Source: UBA7702 sp051866595
GTDB taxonomy: Bacteria > Bacillota > Dehalobacteriia > UBA7702
Assembly (NCBI GenBank): GCA_051866595.1
Contig: JBJDXI010000095.1
Coordinates: 1 to 10,580, forward strand
Length of the DNA: 10,580 bases
Direction: 5' to 3'
Under the pieces are notes generated by a model that had not been told where the DNA came from, ran no database searches, and saw nothing but the letters and a program-made list of their open reading frames with translations. Below, piece after piece: positions 1-5,881 of this stretch. A program made the translations under genes and the position numbers. The number at the start of each line of letters is the position of its first letter. Position 1 is the stretch's first letter.

Positions 1-591
1 GCCTTCGGTTTCCTTAATGGAAAGAAGCTCCGCGTCTTTTGATTGCTCCAGCAGCTTCCGCCACCAGGCGAGATCGTGAATATATTCCAGATCTTCCGGC
101 TTCCAGAAGAGAAGCAGTTCCGGCGGGAGATTATCATGGAGATCTTTTTTCATCCCGGGAACCACGGCGTAAACGAGACCGCCTTTTTTGATAAAGGGCA
201 GCAGCTTTTCATCGAGATAGCGGGGATCACGGCCGAAATAATTATAGGAATCGACGCTGACAACGGCATCGAATCGCTCTTTTTCAAAGGGAAGGTTCAA
301 CGCGTCGGCTTTTACCGGCGTGATTTGCTCTGCGGAAAGACCCATGCTTTCAAAAAAGGGAATGTGCTCCTCGGGTTCGCTCCAGAGATCGGCGGCGGTG
401 ACTTTAAAGCCGTATTCCTTGGCGAGAAAAGCCGAGGTCAGCCCTTGGCCGCTGCCGAGATCACAGACTTCCGCCCCTTGGGGAATTTCATGCTCCGCCA
501 TGAGCTCTTCGGTGAGCTTAATGGGATTGGGCCCCATCATCATGGCCATCAGTTCCGGTGTTTCATATTTTTTCGCAAATTTATATTCCAA
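1..591 (-). CDS. Class I SAM-dependent methyltransferase, C-terminus cut by window edge
   Basis: The visible 197 residues form most of a Rossmann-type methyltransferase. Motif I is E41-V-C-D-L-G-S-G-Q-G50, the SAM glycine loop; D68 ends strand 2 where the ribose-binding acid usually sits; D96 and the FDAVVSVDS stretch (107-115) fit motifs II to IV. I chose a TTG start at 591-589 because a GGAGG site lies 8 nt upstream and the frame is open without stops to base 1; the first in-frame ATG is 14 codons later and has no ribosome site. It follows the TetR gene by 15 nt and is therefore probably its co-transcribed target. The substrate cannot be told: a small molecule or lipid is likelier than rRNA or DNA, as no nucleic-acid domain is seen. 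The left end of the gene lies outside the window, perhaps some 50 residues. Confidence 0.85.
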   Translation of the reverse strand, partial: MEYKFAKKYETPELMAMMMGPNPIKLTEELMAEHEIPQGAEVCDLGSGQGLTSAFLAKEYGFKVTAADLWSEPEEHIPFFESMGLSAEQITPVKADALNLPFEKERFDAVVSVDSYNYFGRDPRYLDEKLLPFIKKGGLVYAVVPGMKKDLHDNLPPELLLFWKPEDLEYIHDLAWWRKLLEQSKDAELLSIKETEG

Positions 592-599
592 TGTCGTTT

Positions 600-606
600 C
601 CTCCGG
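600..606 (-). promoter_or_regulatory. Ribosome binding site fixing a TTG start
   Basis: On the minus strand CCGGAGG lies between the tetR stop codon (609-607) and the TTG at 591-589, with 8 nt between GGAGG and the start. It is the reason for choosing TTG over the later ATG codons in the methyltransferase. Confidence 0.75.
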
Positions 607-1209
607 TTATTTTTCAAAATAAGTTTTCATAAAGCGGTCCATATGGCGCTTCACCGCTACTAAAAGCGATTCCTTATCTTTTTCATGATCGCTCATCTGT
701 ATCAGCATGGCCACGGGAGCGAAAAATTCCAAGGCCAGCCGGAAAGCGATTTCTTCATCGCTTCCCGTCATTTCCTTTAAAAGATCCGCCGTATAGCGGA
801 GAGGGCCCGAGCCAAAATGATTCTGATACAGGAGGGCCATTTCCTCATCGTGGTACTGTTCCAGAGTAAGCATACGGCGAAAGGCCGAGGCGAAGGGATC
901 CGCAGTCCAATAGAGAAACTGGGCTTCGGTATAGGCAAGGAAAGCCCCAAGCTCCGTATTCTGATAAGGTGCGACGTTTTCCTCCATGGGTTGTTCCGGC
1001 ACCTCAAAGTCGGAGGCACGTTTAGCGTCCTCTTCTTCCATCCGCTTGACGATGGCATTAAAAATCTCCCGTTTGCTTTCATAGTGGCGGTACAGCGCCG
1101 CTTTGGTGATGCCGATTTCTTCGGCAATATCCCGCATGGAAACGCCCTCATAGCCGTGGGCCGCGAACAGAGTCAGCGCCGTCTGTAAAATTTTTTCTTT
1201 GGTATCCAT
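607..1209 (-). CDS. TetR/AcrR-family transcriptional regulator
   Basis: A 200-residue protein of normal TetR length. The N-terminal helix-turn-helix covers about residues 5-52: KEKILQTALTLFAAHGYEG is the typical first helix, DIAEEIGITKAALYRHY (27-43) holds the recognition helix, and ESKREIF follows as in most members. The rest (about 60-200) is the variable ligand-binding and dimer part; its ligand is unknown. The ATG at 1209 has GGAG 8 nt upstream. The gene has its own consensus promoter with two palindromes that look like its own operators, so it is probably an autorepressor that also controls the methyltransferase 15 nt downstream. An inducer that binds the C-terminal pocket, for example a toxic hydrophobic compound, would be usual for the family but is inference. 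Confidence 0.95.
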   Translation of the reverse strand: MDTKEKILQTALTLFAAHGYEGVSMRDIAEEIGITKAALYRHYESKREIFNAIVKRMEEEDAKRASDFEVPEQPMEENVAPYQNTELGAFLAYTEAQFLYWTADPFASAFRRMLTLEQYHDEEMALLYQNHFGSGPLRYTADLLKEMTGSDEEIAFRLALEFFAPVAMLIQMSDHEKDKESLLVAVKRHMDRFMKTYFEK

Positions 1210-1221
1210 GTTTCACACTCC

Positions 1222-1237
1222 GTTACCGATCGGTTAC
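1222..1237. promoter_or_regulatory. TetR operator 2, over the transcription start
   Basis: GTTACCGATCGGTTAC is the same GTTACC-N4-GGTAAC palindrome with one mismatch. It covers the predicted start point and ends just before the ribosome site of tetR. Its centre is 26 bp from that of operator 1, about two and a half helical turns. Confidence 0.75.
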
Positions 1238-1241
1238 TACA

Positions 1242-1270
1242 ATTATAGTTACCTTTCGGTAACTTGTCAA
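1242..1270 (-). promoter_or_regulatory. Consensus sigma-A promoter of tetR-methyltransferase
   Basis: Reading the minus strand there is a perfect TTGACA at 1270-1265, a 17-bp spacer, and a perfect TATAAT at 1247-1242. Transcription should begin near 1235, giving a leader of about 26 nt before the tetR ATG. Such an ideal promoter would be very strong unless repressed, which fits the operator inside its spacer. Confidence 0.9.
1248..1263. promoter_or_regulatory. TetR operator 1, inside the promoter spacer
   Basis: GTTACCTTTCGGTAAC is a perfect inverted repeat of GTTACC around a 4-bp centre. It fills the 17-bp spacer between -35 and -10 almost exactly, so a bound dimer would block RNA polymerase. 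Assignment to the adjacent TetR protein is inferred from position. Confidence 0.8.
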
Positions 1271-1310
1271 GTATAAAAAAGATTTTCGTTGAAATCCATA
1301 AAAAAAGTAC

Positions 1311-1346
1311 AAAAAAGAAACGGAGCGATGTGAACCGCTCCGTTTC
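1311..1346 (-). terminator. Rho-independent terminator of the eight-gene operon
   Basis: An 11-bp perfect stem (1317-1327 with 1336-1346, GAAACGGAGCG pairing with CGCTCCGTTTC) with an 8-nt loop is followed on the minus strand by six T at 1316-1311. It stands 34 nt after the stop codon at 1381 and before the tetR promoter, so it ends the ABC/flavoprotein operon and insulates tetR from it. Confidence 0.9.
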
Positions 1347-1380
1347 TCTGTTTTCTCTTAATCTTTTCGTATCCTGTTCT

Positions 1381-1707
1381 TTATCCGCTTTTATCTTCAT
1401 CCCGGGAGTATAACGATGTTCCCTTCCCTTTTTCCTCTGACACACCATCCCGATACAGCGTAGCCAGAGCCATGCCCCAGAGAGGGCCCAGGGCAATGCC
1501 GATGCCGCCGTTTTCCCACAGGCCAAGGCTGTTTAAAGCAACGCCGAAAAGGAGACCCAAGGATGTTCCCAGAGCCATCCGTTTTTCCAGCGCTTCTTCT
1601 TTTTCCTTTGATTTTTTACGGTTCATCCCAACGCAGATCACCGCCACGGCAATGCCGCAGAGAATCCAGGGAAGGGCCGCCGACAGAAATTGAATTACCG
1701 CAACCAT
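1381..1707 (-). CDS. Small membrane protein of unknown function
   Basis: I do not recognise this 108-residue protein. It has a hydrophobic segment at about 4-28, a charged linker rich in K and E (30-43, RKKSKEKEEALEKR), then two glycine-rich hydrophobic segments at about 46-63 and 66-85, and a polar tail. The positive cluster after the first segment suggests that the linker is cytoplasmic. The ATG at 1707 has a GGAGG site 7 nt upstream. It is the last gene of the operon, 16 nt after the flavodoxin-fold gene and just before the terminator. Nothing shows a catalytic role; it could be an accessory subunit or an envelope protein. Confidence 0.75.
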   Translation of the reverse strand: MVAVIQFLSAALPWILCGIAVAVICVGMNRKKSKEKEEALEKRMALGTSLGLLFGVALNSLGLWENGGIGIALGPLWGMALATLYRDGVSEEKGKGTSLYSRDEDKSG

Positions 1708-1723
1708 TGTTTTACCTCCGGTT

Positions 1724-2389
1724 TCATTTTACAAATGCATCGTAAGGCCGGGCGTCCAGCCGTTCCTTACACCCCAGCTTTTTGGAAATATGGCCCATAA
1801 AAACCCGCTGAATCGGGCGGCCGAAGCGATTAAACATTTTAATATCCTTTTCGGCCATATACTCCGGCCCGGCGAAATCATCAACGACAGCCTTTTCAAA
1901 ACAGCCGGTTTTCCCGAAATACCGCCCCATATCCGTAAAGGGTGCCAGCAATTTCTCCCGCTGTTTTTCACCGGTGAGGCCGAGACCGAAAAGATCACCT
2001 TTCAGGAGCGTACCGCCGTATTCACAGCCCAACTGAGAAGGAAGGATTTCCAGATAGGCTTCACAGCAACGGCTCTGGGACGCTTCGGGGAAGCCACCTT
2101 GCAGAAGAAATGATAACTTTGTACCGGAATTCTTTTTCGGTGTCAGTCCCGAAAGAAACTCCAGCAGAATCCCGGGAATATTTTCAACGTAGAGGGGCAA
2201 AGCAATGAGGATATTGTTATTCTCTTCAAAGGCCTTTGCTGCCGGTTCCCACTGTGTCCGGTCGGAAAGATACCACACTTCGGCATGACCGCCGCTTTCC
2301 TCGTATCCCTTTTGAAAAGCCTCAATAATTTTTGCCGTATTGCTTTTCCTTTGAGGGCGCGCCGCGCCGCTGATGATCACCAGATTCAT
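1724..2389 (-). CDS. Flavodoxin-fold NAD(P)H-dependent oxidoreductase-like protein
   Basis: A 221-residue cytoplasmic protein that begins MNLVIISGAARPQRKSNT, the strand-loop start of the NADPH-dependent FMN reductase/flavodoxin fold, where the loop holds the FMN phosphate. ILIALPLYVENIPGILLEFLSG (60-81) matches the second flavin loop, and SFLLQGGFPEA (93-103) the third strand. It lacks the CxxCxxC cluster seen in its two relatives in this window; C108, C109 and C122 do not form such a motif. The C-terminal part (about 150-221) is longer than in minimal flavodoxins and ends with helices that may mediate oligomerisation or substrate binding. It overlaps the upstream flavoprotein gene by ATGA, so the two are translationally coupled and may work as a pair. 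The substrate (quinone, nitro compound, iron-sulfur partner) is unknown. Confidence 0.8.
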   Translation of the reverse strand: MNLVIISGAARPQRKSNTAKIIEAFQKGYEESGGHAEVWYLSDRTQWEPAAKAFEENNNILIALPLYVENIPGILLEFLSGLTPKKNSGTKLSFLLQGGFPEASQSRCCEAYLEILPSQLGCEYGGTLLKGDLFGLGLTGEKQREKLLAPFTDMGRYFGKTGCFEKAVVDDFAGPEYMAEKDIKMFNRFGRPIQRVFMGHISKKLGCKERLDARPYDAFVK

Positions 2390-2889
2390 AAAGACACCTC
2401 CTCCGCCTTTTCAATGGGATGTACGCCGATATTTTCACCGCTGAGATTCAGCATCACCCGATCCATCCAGCGATTCAGATAAGCTCTATCGGCCTCGCCG
2501 CTGTAAAGGAGACCAAAGCGCAGGTTCTTTTGATAGCGAGGTACATGGCGGCACTGTCCCTCCACAATTTGAATGTGCATGGTGGCCAGAGGCAGAATGC
2601 GGTCGATGACATTTTTCATCCGGTAATCCACAAAGTTCAAAGCCGTACCGGATAAGAAAACAACGGCATCCGCCGCCAGATATTCCTTTAACAGCTCATC
2701 ATAGCCGTCGTTGACGGAACAGATTCCCGGCGTCCGCAGCCAGCAGGCGTTACAGCCGACGCAGGGACGCAGGTTCTTTTCATAAGTGTGGATCACCCAG
2801 CACTGATCCGCTTTCTGCCGGAGAGTTTCCACGGCCTTTTTCGCCGCTTCATCCTCTTTCGGCAAGGTGTTGACAATCAGCAGATTCAT
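2386..2889 (-). CDS. Iron-sulfur flavoprotein-like NAD(P)H oxidoreductase
   Basis: A 167-residue flavodoxin-fold protein starting MNLLIVNTLPKEDE. It carries C43-x2-C46-x2-C49-x7-C57, the compact cysteine pattern of the Isf family, where it binds a [4Fe-4S] cluster next to FMN; cluster binding here is inferred. AADAVVFLSGTALNFVDYRMKN is the second flavin-loop region and NVIDR follows it. I use the ATG at 2889, with AAGGAG 10 nt upstream; an earlier ATG at 2931 overlaps the permease stop by ATGA and would add 14 very basic residues, but it has no good ribosome site. The gene ends in an ATGA overlap with the next flavodoxin-fold gene. Its place between an ABC exporter and a second flavoprotein suggests redox detoxification during stress, which remains unproven. 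Confidence 0.85.
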   Translation of the reverse strand: MNLLIVNTLPKEDEAAKKAVETLRQKADQCWVIHTYEKNLRPCVGCNACWLRTPGICSVNDGYDELLKEYLAADAVVFLSGTALNFVDYRMKNVIDRILPLATMHIQIVEGQCRHVPRYQKNLRFGLLYSGEADRAYLNRWMDRVMLNLSGENIGVHPIEKAEEVSL

Positions 2890-2899
2890 TCTTTTCTCT

Positions 2900-2905
2900 C
2901 TCCTT
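2900..2905 (-). promoter_or_regulatory. Ribosome binding site deciding the start at 2889
   Basis: AAGGAG on the minus strand, 10 nt before the ATG at 2889. It supports the shorter form of the Isf-like flavoprotein over the form that starts at 2931, whose upstream bases hold no comparable site. Confidence 0.65.
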
Positions 2906-2927
2906 TCCAAAGACGCGGCTCTGTTCT

Positions 2928-3848
2928 TCATTTTACACTCTCTTTGCGTCTTCTCCTTCCGTTAACCGACAGGTTCAGTACAATATAAAGACCGACAGCG
3001 ATCACGATGGCCGAGATCAGAATGAGATACATCGTACTTTGCGCCACTGGATCTCCGAAGAAATAAAGGTTACAGTCCACACCGTCTTTGATGGCCTCCA
3101 CCACTTCCCCAGGAAAGCCCTGAATTTCCATTTCTTCAAAAACTCCCCGCATGGCATGGTTGCGCAGGAGACCCGTGCCGTAAGTGCCCGGAAAAAAAGA
3201 AAGCACCTTCTGAAGTCCTGCGGAGAAGTTGGATATGGGCATATAAGCACCGCAGATAAATCCGTAACCCGCGCTGACAATGGTTCCCACCGCCGAAGCC
3301 TGCCCGTTGGTGGACAAAGGAAAATTCACACAGGAGGAAAGGGCCGTACCGAACAACGTAAGCAGGATCACATCAAGAAACAGCAATACCACATCGCCAA
3401 GGATAAGATACCAACCCACAAAGGCCAGATACACAAGACAGATTCCCGCCGCCGCAAAACAGATCAGCAGCGTGGAAATGAGTGACGAAAGATAATAACT
3501 CAACGCCAGCGTACCGGGGTTCAGCGGTGCGATAGTCAGATCCCGCCGCGCGCCGGTGATCTTATCCTGCACCATCAGAAGATTGGAACAGAACGCCACA
3601 GTAACACAGCTCACCGCCAACAGAGAAGAGACCAGCTGGCCTCCGACACAGCCCATGATCACGCTGTCCGATACGGTGGCACCTGCGGACACCAGAGCGG
3701 AACGGAAAGAATCCTCAAACACATTGCTCAGAAAAGTTGTATAAAGCACCAAAAGAATCAACGGGGTGATGAGGGAGGCGAAAAACATTCCCTTATCCTT
3801 GAAATACAATTTTGTATTGCGCCGGATCAACGCGCCGAGTCCGTTCAT
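2928..3848 (-). CDS. ABC-2 type transporter permease
   Basis: A 306-residue membrane protein with about six hydrophobic segments (roughly 21-41, 65-90, 113-142, 148-172, 185-205, 272-293), the layout of ABC-2 permeases of the drug and polysaccharide export type. Between segments 5 and 6 it has the FFPGTYGTGLLRN motif (218-230) common in multidrug-type ABC-2 subunits, followed by an external loop. The N-terminus (RRNTKLYFKDKG) is the usual amphipathic start. It overlaps the ATPase gene by ATGA (3848-3845), so the two are made together and should form a two-plus-two exporter. No substrate-binding protein is encoded, as expected for export. The substrate could be a drug, antimicrobial peptide or lipid; the neighbouring PspC and LiaF-like genes favour an envelope-active compound. 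Confidence 0.92.
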   Translation of the reverse strand: MNGLGALIRRNTKLYFKDKGMFFASLITPLILLVLYTTFLSNVFEDSFRSALVSAGATVSDSVIMGCVGGQLVSSLLAVSCVTVAFCSNLLMVQDKITGARRDLTIAPLNPGTLALSYYLSSLISTLLICFAAAGICLVYLAFVGWYLILGDVVLLFLDVILLTLFGTALSSCVNFPLSTNGQASAVGTIVSAGYGFICGAYMPISNFSAGLQKVLSFFPGTYGTGLLRNHAMRGVFEEMEIQGFPGEVVEAIKDGVDCNLYFFGDPVAQSTMYLILISAIVIAVGLYIVLNLSVNGRRRRKESVK

Positions 3849-4759
3849 TTTTCATTTCCTCCCGTCAGTTTTTTACCGGTTACGGCAAGAAAAACATCGT
3901 CCATTTTGCCTTTGGTAATCTCGTAATCGCGAAACATTTCAGGGTATTTGCAAATCAGCTCCGTCGCCGAAGAGGTGTGGGAAACGGACACGCGGTAAGC
4001 GTCCCGGAGGGCTTCATAGGGAGCTCCCAATTTTTTGATCTGCTCTTCGTCTTCACCGTAGATGGTAATATAGTCGCCGGTATAAGTATTTTTCAGCATC
4101 AGCGGTGTCCCCTCCGCCGCGATCCGCCCATGATCCAAAATGACCACATAGTCGGCGTCCGCCGCTTCTTCCATATAGTGAGTTGTCAGAAATACCGTCA
4201 TGCCCTCGTTTCTGCGCAAATCGCCGATGACCTGCCAAAGAATACTGCGGGTCTGAGGATCGAGACCGGTGGTGGGCTCATCAAGAATGAGGATCCTCGG
4301 TTTGTGGATCAGCGCCCGGGCAATGTCAATCCTCCGCCGCTGACCACCGGAAAGTTTACCCACAGGACGTTTCAAAAGATCTTCAAATTCCAGAAGCCGC
4401 GCCAGTTCCGCCATGCGATCCTGAAATTTTTTACCCCGGATTCCATAAAGAGCCGATCGGCTCGCCAGATTATCCCGAACAGAAAGATCTTTATCCAAAA
4501 CGGAACTTTGAAAAACAACACCCAGCTCTCTTTTGATCCGATGGGGATCTTCCTCCGGATCGGTACCGCAAATGGTCACAGTGCCGCCGTCTTTGGGAAG
4601 CTGACCGCAAAGAATATTGATGGTCGTGGATTTACCCGCGCCATTCACGCCGAGAAAAGCGAAGAGCTCGCCTTCCTTCACACGAAAACTCAGATCCCCC
4701 ACGGCTTTGACATTACCGAAATTTTTATGCAAATGTTCGATCTCGATCATATTTTTCAT
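3845..4759 (-). CDS. ABC transporter ATP-binding protein (DrrA-like export type)
   Basis: A 304-residue nucleotide-binding subunit with every key motif: Walker A GVNGAGKST (37-45), Q-loop Q84, signature LSGGQ (136-140), Walker B ILILDEP (156-162) with catalytic E161, D-loop GLDP and switch H194. The single ATPase domain covers about 1-225. The C-terminal extension (about 226-304, beginning with TGDYITIYGEDEEQ) is the short regulatory tail of the daunorubicin-resistance (DrrA-like) group. The start at 4759 has GGAG upstream with normal spacing. It lies 12 nt after the PspC gene and overlaps the permease by ATGA. With the permease it would drive ATP-dependent export across the cytoplasmic membrane. 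Confidence 0.95.
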   Translation of the reverse strand: MKNMIEIEHLHKNFGNVKAVGDLSFRVKEGELFAFLGVNGAGKSTTINILCGQLPKDGGTVTICGTDPEEDPHRIKRELGVVFQSSVLDKDLSVRDNLASRSALYGIRGKKFQDRMAELARLLEFEDLLKRPVGKLSGGQRRRIDIARALIHKPRILILDEPTTGLDPQTRSILWQVIGDLRRNEGMTVFLTTHYMEEAADADYVVILDHGRIAAEGTPLMLKNTYTGDYITIYGEDEEQIKKLGAPYEALRDAYRVSVSHTSSATELICKYPEMFRDYEITKGKMDDVFLAVTGKKLTGGNEK

Positions 4760-4771
4760 GGAGTGTCTCCT

Positions 4772-4963
4772 TTAATACAGAGGCGATTCCGGAATAACGA
4801 TGGCGGCGATGATATAAGCCAGAATACCGCTGCCACCCATGGCGCAGAAGAGCACCCAGCCAAGGCGGATCAACGTAGGGTCGATGCCGAAGTATTCGGC
4901 GACACCGCCGCAGACCCCAGCGATCATTTTGTTGTTATTGGATTTGTACAGTTTTTTATTCAT
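4772..4963 (-). CDS. PspC-domain membrane protein
   Basis: This 63-residue protein is a bare PspC domain: KLYKSNNNKMIAGVCGG (4-20) followed by VAEYFGIDPTLIRLGWVL and a hydrophobic helix with GILAYIIAAIVIPES. PspC proteins take part in envelope-stress responses (phage-shock in proteobacteria; linked to Lia-type systems in Bacillota), as a membrane-bound sensor or effector. The first 20 residues are polar and likely cytoplasmic; one or two membrane segments follow at about 30-58. The ribosome site GGAGG lies inside the end of the preceding gene, whose last 8 bases overlap this start, so translation is coupled. It has no extra C-terminal domain, the minimal form. Confidence 0.93.
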   Translation of the reverse strand: MNKKLYKSNNNKMIAGVCGGVAEYFGIDPTLIRLGWVLFCAMGGSGILAYIIAAIVIPESPLY

Positions 4964-5159
4964 CGTTCATTTCCTCCGATTCATTTTTATTTTCGATGTT
5001 ATAAAAGTTCAGCGCCGACAGGAAGAGGCCAAAAGCTCCCGCGCCGCACAAAGCGCCGTAAATCACTCCGGCGCAAACGCCCATAAGCAGGGCGGAAAAA
5101 GTCATCAGCGCACCGGCGCAGAACAGCATTTGAGAAGTAAAATGTTCTCCCTTTTCCAT
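4956..5159 (-). CDS. Small two-helix membrane protein of unknown function
   Basis: A 67-residue protein with two hydrophobic segments (about 9-31 and 33-50) rich in small residues (GALMTF, GVCAGVIYGALCGAGAFG) and an acidic tail (ENKNESEEMNDE). I know no family for it. The start at 5159 has an AAAGGGG ribosome site. Its 3' end overlaps the PspC gene by 8 nt and it follows the CmpB-like gene by 16 nt, so it is made in step with PspC; a membrane partner of PspC is a plausible but unproven role. The clear start signal and the tight packing argue that it is a real gene in spite of its length. Confidence 0.75.
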   Translation of the reverse strand: MEKGEHFTSQMLFCAGALMTFSALLMGVCAGVIYGALCGAGAFGLFLSALNFYNIENKNESEEMNDE

Positions 5160-5175
5160 AAAAAACGCCCCTTTC

Positions 5176-5727
5176 TCAATAGGTGATCGGCACCCTAAAC
5201 AGCAGGCTCAAAAGGCAATCCAGCAGGAAAACGCCGAGGACAACGAGGCAGAACAAGCGGACTTTTTCAGCATCGACTCTTTCAAAGAGCTGCTCCGCTC
5301 TGAGTTCCAGCAGATAATGGAAAACGACGCCCATCACGCTGAAGCTCAAAACACTGCGGAGGCAGATGATTCCCTGAATGTTCCAAAAGAGCCCCCGGTA
5401 ATCCCAGAGCCTAAGATCCAGAAAATGAATTCCTGCGTAGCCAATGATGTATTCCACGGTGCCGGAAATCAGGGCGCAGAGCAGAAAGAGCAGAACCGGA
5501 TGGCTTTTCAGCGGCTTCAAGGCGTAAATTCCCAGGGCACCGATGCCGTAAATCGGCAGCCACGGACCGAAGAGAATCCCACGGTTTCGTAACATTCCTT
5601 CGGTGAACCAGTAAAAGATTTCCTCATAGAGATAGCCCAGTAAACAGCCGGCCAGAAAGATCAGGAATAGATAGCAGACCGCGTCAACGCGGCTTTTTTC
5701 ATTTGCAGTTACAGCGGATACCGTCAT
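5176..5727 (-). CDS. Putative ABC-transporter type IV (CmpB-like) membrane protein
   Basis: A 183-residue membrane protein that matches the family called 'putative ABC-transporter type IV' (CmpB, Pfam PF06541) by its motifs in order: GCLLGYLYE (27-35), RGILFGPWLPIYGIGA (49-64), ISGTVEYIIGY (87-97) and LWDYRGLFWNIQGIICL (107-123). It has about five hydrophobic segments (16-34, 53-70, 78-99, 120-141, 157-178). Despite the family name, no ATPase link is proven; members are usually small membrane proteins of unknown role. It is the first gene of the eight-gene operon, with GGGAG 6 nt before the ATG at 5727 and promoter A about 40 bp upstream. Confidence 0.85.
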   Translation of the reverse strand: MTVSAVTANEKSRVDAVCYLFLIFLAGCLLGYLYEEIFYWFTEGMLRNRGILFGPWLPIYGIGALGIYALKPLKSHPVLLFLLCALISGTVEYIIGYAGIHFLDLRLWDYRGLFWNIQGIICLRSVLSFSVMGVVFHYLLELRAEQLFERVDAEKVRLFCLVVLGVFLLDCLLSLLFRVPITY

Positions 5728-5768
5728 GTTTTTCTCCCTTTCGTGTTTGTATCGTTTTCTTTAATATT

Positions 5769-5774
5769 ATTCTA
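5769..5774 (-). promoter_or_regulatory. Promoter A -10 box (eight-gene operon)
   Basis: TAGAAT on the minus strand, 20 bp downstream of the 38-bp element at 5795-5832. No TTGACA-like -35 exists at 16-18 bp. The start point would be near 5762, giving a leader of about 35 nt to the CmpB-like gene. An overlapping TAATAT is an alternative -10, but TAGAAT keeps the spacing seen at promoters B and C. Confidence 0.65.
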
Positions 5775-5794
5775 CAAAAAAACGCGGTCCGCCG

Positions 5795-5832
5795 ATAGGT
5801 TGTTTTTTCACGTCTTTGTGTCTGTTTTATAG
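5795..5832 (-). promoter_or_regulatory. 38-bp regulon element, copy A
   Basis: On the minus strand it begins CTATAAAACAGACACAAAGA and ends CCTAT, exactly 20 bp before the -10 box. It agrees with copy B at 33 of 38 positions and with copy C at 24 of 38, without gaps. The region 5812-5834 holds 23 bases identical to 7502-7524. It stands where an activator would replace -35 contacts. Confidence 0.8.
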
Positions 5833-5869
5833 ATAAAGTCTGCCCCAAAGATAAAACTTTGGGACAGAC
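5829..5869 (-). terminator. Probable terminator of the LiaF-like/DUF4097 operon
   Basis: A 13-bp stem with one G-T wobble (5838-5850 with 5857-5869) and a 6-nt loop lies 12 nt after the stop codon of the DUF4097 gene. On the minus strand only a weak T-rich run (TTTATCTAT) follows, so termination may be partial and some transcripts may pass into the downstream operon. The T run overlaps the end of the 38-bp element A. Confidence 0.7.
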
Positions 5870-5881
5870 CGGAAGGGATTT

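Noticed and set aside
43..663. Plus-strand open frame opposite the methyltransferase
   Set aside because: The minus strand encodes a clear SAM-binding motif and has a ribosome site; the plus frame matches nothing and runs into the tetR gene.
2890..2931. Upstream ATG at 2931 for the Isf-like flavoprotein
   Set aside because: It gives an ATGA overlap with the permease, but adds 14 charged residues before the normal flavodoxin start and lacks the ribosome site that the ATG at 2889 has. It cannot be wholly excluded.
3812..5086. Long open frame on the plus strand (424 codons) opposite the ABC transporter genes
   Set aside because: It lies antisense to two genes with complete ABC motifs, is rich in His, Arg, Phe and Gln as expected of a mirrored frame, has no recognisable domain and crosses several gene borders.
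5795..5834. Copies A and B as ends of a mobile element, because 23 bases are identical
   Set aside because: The copies are direct, lie at the same distance from -10 boxes, a third diverged copy exists at 8334-8371, and no transposase or target duplication is seen. A promoter element explains them better.
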